From the IMG/VR virus record IMGVR_UViG_3300009127_000001, positions 58,318 through 122,317 of that record: DNA of 64,000 nt; one strand, 5' to 3'. A model generated the notes under the pieces. The model saw nothing but the letters and a program-made list of their open reading frames with translations, had not been told where the DNA came from and did not search any database. The translations under genes and the position numbers were made by a program. Of the stretch, positions 59,643 through 64,000 are shown one piece after another; positions within the stretch are counted from its first letter, which is position 1, and each line of letters starts with the position of its first letter. Source of the DNA: a virus.

Positions 59643-60401
59643 ATGGGTTATATAGCAGAAGATAATCCTCGAGCTCGCCCTGAATTAGTTTGTAATAGAA
59701 ACTTGACTGACGATGAAACCTGTCGAGCATGCTTTTCACAACATCTTCGTAAAGACAAGAATGACCAATTTGTTGATATACCATTGGATAAATTGGTTAA
59801 TGACGCACCATGTGTCGCAATTCTACTAAAAAGATTAGTTGCCAGACTGCGTAGATCAAGTAGGCCGCCAGAGCTCTTAAGAGAAGATTGGTTATATTTT
59901 AAAGAATTGTTTGAATCTAAATACGAGTTTTGGATCAGTTTTTGTAGTACTAGATGGTTAGTTTCTATCTTAACAACATATATTGACCATGCCGATCCAT
60001 TAGAAAGCAGAAATGCAATGATCGCTATATTACCAGCTAGTTGGGAGGTAATGGTACAAAACAGAATGTCTAGTACTGAGGAGGGTTGGGAGTTTCGCAA
60101 GAAGAGAGCAAGTGAATTATCACCATATTCAAGGCGCAGATGGAAAGTACATCCGAGCATTCGCAACTCAAGGCCCGCCTTTTGGTCTGGACAGCAGTCA
60201 TTCACATCGCCGGGAGATATGCCGATAAAGTTGCTTAGAAGAGTTAGTACTATATTGCGTTCGACACCAATAATTTATAAAGTGTTCAAATATATTATTG
60301 CAGAAATGCTGAGGGCTCCCGAGACCACTATAGGTGCACTAACCGATCTTGATTATGAGAATTTCAGGAGGATATCTAGGAAATATAAGGCTAATATATG
60401 A
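59643..60401 (+). CDS. Hypothetical protein upstream of fused transferase (252 aa)
   Basis: Unrecognised Arg-rich protein with an early C-N-R-N...C-R-A-C-F cluster and long helical stretches; no membrane segment. AGGAG precedes the ATG. It is coupled to the sulfotransferase-glycosyltransferase gene by ATGA, so it may be a partner or helper of that enzyme. Function unknown. Confidence 0.55.
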   Translation: MGYIAEDNPRARPELVCNRNLTDDETCRACFSQHLRKDKNDQFVDIPLDKLVNDAPCVAILLKRLVARLRRSSRPPELLREDWLYFKELFESKYEFWISFCSTRWLVSILTTYIDHADPLESRNAMIAILPASWEVMVQNRMSSTEEGWEFRKKRASELSPYSRRRWKVHPSIRNSRPAFWSGQQSFTSPGDMPIKLLRRVSTILRSTPIIYKVFKYIIAEMLRAPETTIGALTDLDYENFRRISRKYKANI

Positions 60402-61639
60402 TAATAAGTACCTCTAAAAAATTTATATTTATTCATAATCCTAAAACTGCTGGATTCAGTTTTGAGGCCGCATTAGAAGAATATGTCCGGCCCGACTTCT
60501 GTCTAGCGCTAAACAGAGCTCTACGTTCCAAACATTCCAGTATCCCGACCTGTTTTGAGACGCAGAGAGGTAAGATGCGGCATTTAAGTTTGCAAAATAT
60601 CTGTAAATTACATCATCTTGGCATTATTGATATTTCTGATTATTTCATTTTCGGCTTTGTTAGAAATCCTTGGGACAGATTTGCGTCGGCCTACCATTAT
60701 ATAATTGGGTCAACAAAGAGGAAGTGGCGAAGAGGGAGAATTCGGAAAGGAGACATAAATCGTTTTGCCAGAAGATTAAATTGTCAAAAACAATGGGCTA
60801 TTGCAACTCTTAGAAGGCCTCCATTTGACCCTCAGATACATTATTTCGAGCAAGATATTCTTCCAGATTTGCGATATAAGCCATTGATCGGTTACTATGA
60901 AAGATTAGATGAATATACTGAGTATATTAGCAGAATGATAGGCATACCCATACAATTGCCTCATATTAATAAAAGCGCAAATACTGATTATATCAGTCAA
61001 CTTAGTGAAAAAACTAAAGAATTAATTGGAAAATGGTATAGTCGAGACGTGGAAACTTTTGGGTATACTTTCGACACACACCCCATTCATAATCGTGGGT
61101 TACTGAAACTCTGCGACCACAAGAAGATATTAATAGTTGGTAATGCCAGAGTAGATTGGACTGGGAAATCGCTCGATGATTATACTGTTGTTAGAATCAA
61201 TAGATATCATCGGGAACATGAAGGCGGAACCAATAGGTGTGATATATGGGCCGTTAATAGCAGCTTAATTAAATCTGCTAGAGTTCGAGAATGGGAAGCT
61301 ATTGGTTATAAGCATCTCATCACTGCAGGGGGGAGTGTTGTTAGGACATTGCGAAGACGTAAACCACAAGAAGCATATAAAATACATCCGTGGCCAACAA
61401 GCAAACAACGAGCTAGTGCAGCAATCGATTGTCCTGTAATTAGTGCTAGTGCTGGCACTCGAGCTATTGCTGCTTTTCTTGGTCTAGACGTAACTATTGC
61501 TGGTTTTGATTTCTTCAAGACAAGGAGTAGGTACTCTAAACCGAGAAGAAAACATCATTTTGGGTGGGAAAGACAGTACGTTAGAAAGCTTATAGAAGAT
61601 AGGAAAATATCTGTAATGGAAGGCACTTGTAATATTTAA
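60398..61639 (+). CDS. Sulfotransferase fused to GT29-like glycosyltransferase (413 aa)
   Basis: Two enzymes in one chain. Residues 1-225 form a family 2 sulfotransferase: H-N-P-K-T-A-G-F-S (13-21) and F-V-R-N-P-W-D-R-F-A-S-A-Y (87-99) bind PAPS. Residues 242-413 resemble family 29 sialyltransferase-like proteins: I-L-I-V-G-N-A, V-V-R-I-N, S-A-G-T-R-A-I-A (351-358), A-G-F-D-F-F (368-373) and H-H-F-G-W-E-R-Q-Y (386-394). A short linker joins them. Joined activity would add a sugar and sulfate to one glycan. I know of no such fusion in a phage. The end overlaps the convergent methyltransferase gene by 4 bases. Confidence 0.78.
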   Translation: MIISTSKKFIFIHNPKTAGFSFEAALEEYVRPDFCLALNRALRSKHSSIPTCFETQRGKMRHLSLQNICKLHHLGIIDISDYFIFGFVRNPWDRFASAYHYIIGSTKRKWRRGRIRKGDINRFARRLNCQKQWAIATLRRPPFDPQIHYFEQDILPDLRYKPLIGYYERLDEYTEYISRMIGIPIQLPHINKSANTDYISQLSEKTKELIGKWYSRDVETFGYTFDTHPIHNRGLLKLCDHKKILIVGNARVDWTGKSLDDYTVVRINRYHREHEGGTNRCDIWAVNSSLIKSARVREWEAIGYKHLITAGGSVVRTLRRRKPQEAYKIHPWPTSKQRASAAIDCPVISASAGTRAIAAFLGLDVTIAGFDFFKTRSRYSKPRRKHHFGWERQYVRKLIEDRKISVMEGTCNI

Positions 61640-62433
61640 TAATTCATATAAACTCTTTCAGTCATCCTTCTCTTCGATTTGCCTCCAGCAGCATTATTCG
61701 GCAAATCGAAGTTCTTCACCTTCCAGCCCTTCAATACAGTATCATACATCTTATTTGGGTAACTGGATAGTATTACCTTTCCTTTTAGATTACATATTGC
61801 TGCGAGCATTTCCATGTGTTGCTCGTCTGACATTTGAAATCGGTAAACTCCTTGTGTCGCCACACATCCTTGGGGATATGTTGGGTCAAGGTAGAATAAA
61901 GTCTGTACGCTATCATTCTTCTTTATGATTACTACAGCATCATCGTGATAAATGAATACTCGCTGGAGACGAGCGTGTACTTCTGGGAGACCTTCAACAG
62001 TGTTGATCCAAGCTGAACATTGCTCATTCATGCCTCGGCGTGTGCGAGTCTTAGAAACAGGGGCAAAATTGACACCTCTACCTGATAGTGATTGGCGGCA
62101 TCTGATGAAGAAATAGATCGCGGCGTCCACATCTAGATATTGCTGCGGTGCTGTTGGTGCGGCCTCTGCCCATTCTACTTGGGAGAATGGGGTAGCGTCT
62201 ATCCGTCGTTTGAATTCTTCGAATGTAGCTGGGTTCTGTAAGACTCGCCAGAAGTTAGTAAGATCGAGGTCTATATCATTTACAACTTCTGATGTCTTGG
62301 CTGGATCTTTTCTAAGCAGAACTGAACCACCAAAATAAGGTTCTACATAATGTATGTGTGGCGGCATCAAAGCTAGAATACGAGTTGCTAGGTATGATTT
62401 GCCACCGTGGTATTTGAGAGGACTTCTTGGCAT
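61636..62433 (-). CDS. DNA adenine methyltransferase, D12 class (265 aa)
   Basis: N6-adenine DNA methyltransferase with K-Y-H-G-G-K (7-12) and V-E-P-Y-F-G-G-S (30-37) as the AdoMet site and D-P-T-Y (183-186) as the catalytic motif, where the usual form is D-P-P-Y; the second Pro being Thr is a variation found in some family members. Likely protects phage DNA against host restriction. It is single and antisense. Target sequence cannot be told from sequence. Confidence 0.88.
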   Translation of the reverse strand: MPRSPLKYHGGKSYLATRILALMPPHIHYVEPYFGGSVLLRKDPAKTSEVVNDIDLDLTNFWRVLQNPATFEEFKRRIDATPFSQVEWAEAAPTAPQQYLDVDAAIYFFIRCRQSLSGRGVNFAPVSKTRTRRGMNEQCSAWINTVEGLPEVHARLQRVFIYHDDAVVIIKKNDSVQTLFYLDPTYPQGCVATQGVYRFQMSDEQHMEMLAAICNLKGKVILSSYPNKMYDTVLKGWKVKNFDLPNNAAGGKSKRRMTERVYMNY

Positions 62434-62500
62434 GTTTTCTCCTTAGGTATTTCAATACATACGTAGTGTTCAGGTTCAATGATGTATTTGGGGTAATTCT

Positions 62501-63352
62501 ATGATCGTGAGGATAGCCGGTAATCATAGCAGATATCATCATGGGTGCAAGCAAGTTTACAGATGTTTGTGTAAACAGATTAGAGATAGTGGGCATACTG
62601 TATATGACGGAGTTGGAAAAGTTGATGCTTTAATTGTTAACGGCGAAGGATCGATGCATCACAATTCTAGTACGTTTCAGCGTAAGATGAAGCTCTTACG
62701 TAGGTTTCAGAAGTTAGGGATACCAACATATTTGATAAACACTGTGTGGGATACGAATCCACCAACCAAAAGAATTCTTAGAACTCTTTCCAGAACTAAA
62801 TATATTTCAGTCAGAGAAATTCTAAGCCAAACAGAATTAGCGAACACATACCGGATTCATGCTGATATACATATAGATTTGAGTTATTGGTCTGAATTCA
62901 AGGAAAGGAAGTACGATCAGCAGTATGGTCTCGCTATTGGTAATCTTAGGCAAAATAAACCTGGGATTGAAGGAGATGTACGAATAAACATTAAGAGAGA
63001 TAGTTGGGGGAAGATGATAGGTATTTTGCGGAATTGTGAGATTTTTGTGACCGCAAGATTCCATGAAGTACATGCGGCTTGCAAGGCTAGGTGTCCATTT
63101 GTTTCTATCGGCGGAAGCTCGCATAAGATAAATGGGCTATTACGCTATGCTGATGTTGACATACCAGTTCTGCCAGCTATGGCAAGCCGCATGGAGATCC
63201 AAAAACAAATTGATATTATCAAATCAAGAAAAGACCAATTTGAGAAATTATTTGACTTTATGGAGGCATGCGAACCACTCGATGTGGGTAAAATGCTTGC
63301 TAGTGCTGATATGTGCTCAGATCAATCTTCATCTTCTACCGAGCAGACATGA
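62501..63352 (+). CDS. Polysaccharide pyruvyltransferase-like protein (283 aa)
   Basis: Related to CsaB/WcaK-type proteins that add pyruvate to glycans. Typical pieces: an early I-V-N-G-E-G-S-M-H-H (about 45-54), and V-T-A-R-F-H-E-V-H-A-A-C near 185-196 with S-I-G-G-S after it. The donor-site Glu and His (G-E-G and R-F-H) are present. Divergent from the methyltransferase gene. Its 3' end overlaps the antisense zinc-ribbon gene by 31 bases. Confidence 0.72.
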   Translation: MIVRIAGNHSRYHHGCKQVYRCLCKQIRDSGHTVYDGVGKVDALIVNGEGSMHHNSSTFQRKMKLLRRFQKLGIPTYLINTVWDTNPPTKRILRTLSRTKYISVREILSQTELANTYRIHADIHIDLSYWSEFKERKYDQQYGLAIGNLRQNKPGIEGDVRINIKRDSWGKMIGILRNCEIFVTARFHEVHAACKARCPFVSIGGSSHKINGLLRYADVDIPVLPAMASRMEIQKQIDIIKSRKDQFEKLFDFMEACEPLDVGKMLASADMCSDQSSSSTEQT

Positions 63353-63507
63353 ATTGAACCAAAGAACGGCCTATCTATTCTGATTACCCTATTACAATCA
63401 CGACAAACGGCATACCGTTTTCCGTTTCGATCAATCATCTCGCCTTTAGCCATTCTCTGGAGTTCTCCATCGCTCCATGAGCCGTCGTGGTAGATCATGT
63501 ATTTCAT
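63322..63507 (-). CDS. Small zinc-ribbon protein (61 aa)
   Basis: Cys pattern C-R-D-C and a final V-C-S-V in the last 30 residues suggests a small zinc-binding ribbon. First half is Asp/Gly-rich. It overlaps the start of the next antisense gene and the end of the pyruvyltransferase gene. Function unknown. Confidence 0.5.
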   Translation of the reverse strand: MKYMIYHDGSWSDGELQRMAKGEMIDRNGKRYAVCRDCNRVIRIDRPFFGSIHVCSVEDED

Positions 63508-63692
63508 CCCTCATCCCCGTAGTAGCAGTGATTCATCTGTTGCATAGTTTTCATGTTGATCCAGATATTGTTTTCGTGATCGCACCAGATCGGTAGTTGA
63601 TTCGGTGCTTGGTTCTGGATCTTTTCGCGCTCTTCGTTCCAGGCACCGAAGAAGTCCGCCTTCCAGTCGAGGTAGGCATCTCTATTTGTCAT
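63504..63692 (-). CDS. Hypothetical small protein (62 aa)
   Basis: Unrecognised, rich in Trp, Asn and Asp (Y-L-D-W-K-A-D-F-F-G-A-W-N). The ATG at 63692 is preferred because GAGG is upstream; a longer frame from 63758 has no support. It is coupled to the zinc-ribbon gene by 4 bases. Its start overlaps that of the divergent gene at 63686. Confidence 0.45.
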   Translation of the reverse strand: MTNRDAYLDWKADFFGAWNEEREKIQNQAPNQLPIWCDHENNIWINMKTMQQMNHCYYGDEG

Positions 63693-64000
63693 TACCAAAA
63701 CTGCCTCTGGTATGGAAAATCGTAGAAGTTGAACCTTTTGTGGTTCAAGGCACGGCATTACCGACCAATGAATTTGCTGTCACAAGTGGTGCATATACTA
63801 TGAAGGTTCATGTTCTCGTGGCTAATGGGGTAGTAAAGTGTAATATTATACACCCACAGAACCCATGTATGGAAGTGAGTATAGATAGGAAATCTAATTT
63901 ACCTGAATTACCACGAGGCGTAGAGACGAAATCAACCCGATATGAATTCTCCGTTGATCTAGCCGACCCGAAATCAATTGAAAAATGTTGTACTGGTGTA
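63686..64000 (+). CDS. Small protein of the D-P-K-S-I-D family (partial, 105 aa visible)
   Basis: Open to the right edge. Start chosen as TTG 63686 behind GAGGTAGG; ATG 63799 is an alternative. The end reads F-S-V-D-L-A-D-P-K-S-I-E-K, a full copy of the family signature, preceded by strands (M-K-V-H-V-L-V-A-N-G-V-V-K-C-N). The rest of the gene is outside the window. Confidence 0.55.
   Translation, partial: MSLPKLPLVWKIVEVEPFVVQGTALPTNEFAVTSGAYTMKVHVLVANGVVKCNIIHPQNPCMEVSIDRKSNLPELPRGVETKSTRYEFSVDLADPKSIEKCCTGV

Noticed and set aside
1-64000. CRISPR array or diversity-generating repeats
   Set aside because: No regularly spaced repeats with spacers and no reverse transcriptase were seen; the only tandem repeats are the short duplications described.
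1-64000. Lysogeny module
   Set aside because: No integrase, excisionase or repressor could be recognised in the window, so a temperate lifestyle is not supported.

Overview
The window is a 64-kb piece of a large tailed-phage genome (Caudoviricetes, contractile tail, T4-type morphogenesis), AT-rich overall with a few G/C-rich genes. The recognisable order is that of a T4-like virion: baseplate genes (LysM/gp53-like end, gp27-like hub, gp5-like spike, gp25-like and gp6-like wedge), terminase small and large subunits, portal (gp20), prohead protease (gp21), scaffold (gp22) and major capsid protein (gp23), with a UvsW-like helicase and a late sigma factor. Nothing points to lysogeny: no integrase or repressor is visible. 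The host cannot be named from the sequence.

Layout. 1-8.1 kb: baseplate genes, interrupted by two HNH endonuclease genes. 8.0-16.2 kb: cupin, small unknowns, a class II ribonucleotide reductase whose active-site cysteine is split by a LAGLIDADG intein, the helicase and the sigma factor. 16.2-20.3 kb: an unusual block of two related lipoproteins (one ending in an M28 zinc peptidase) around a papain-like candidate peptidase. 20.3-35.1 kb: packaging and head genes, closed by a strong terminator after the capsid gene. 35-36.2 kb: a third HNH gene and a tRNA-like RNA.

36.2-64 kb: accessory DNA made mostly of small unknown genes mixed with recognisable enzymes. Many of the latter suggest building or altering a surface glycan: two radical SAM/SPASM proteins, a DegT/StrS sugar aminotransferase, a GNAT transferase, two related glycosyltransferase-like genes (one frameshifted), a capsule-type glycosyltransferase, a sulfotransferase, a sulfotransferase fused to a GT29-like domain, and a pyruvyltransferase-like protein. 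A trypsin-like protease, RarA-like and MoxR-like AAA+ ATPases, a metallophosphoesterase, a DksA-like zinc finger and a D12-class adenine methyltransferase are interspersed.

A dispersed family of small proteins sharing a short C-terminal signature (D-L-x-D-P-K/N-S-I-D) recurs from 13 kb to the right edge, three of them in a row. Signs of recent change include a 20-bp tandem duplication that shifts a reading frame, a 15-bp duplication of a start codon, a frameshifted glycosyltransferase, and a tail-to-tail junction of two apparently truncated genes. Functions are read from motifs by eye; no database search was possible.
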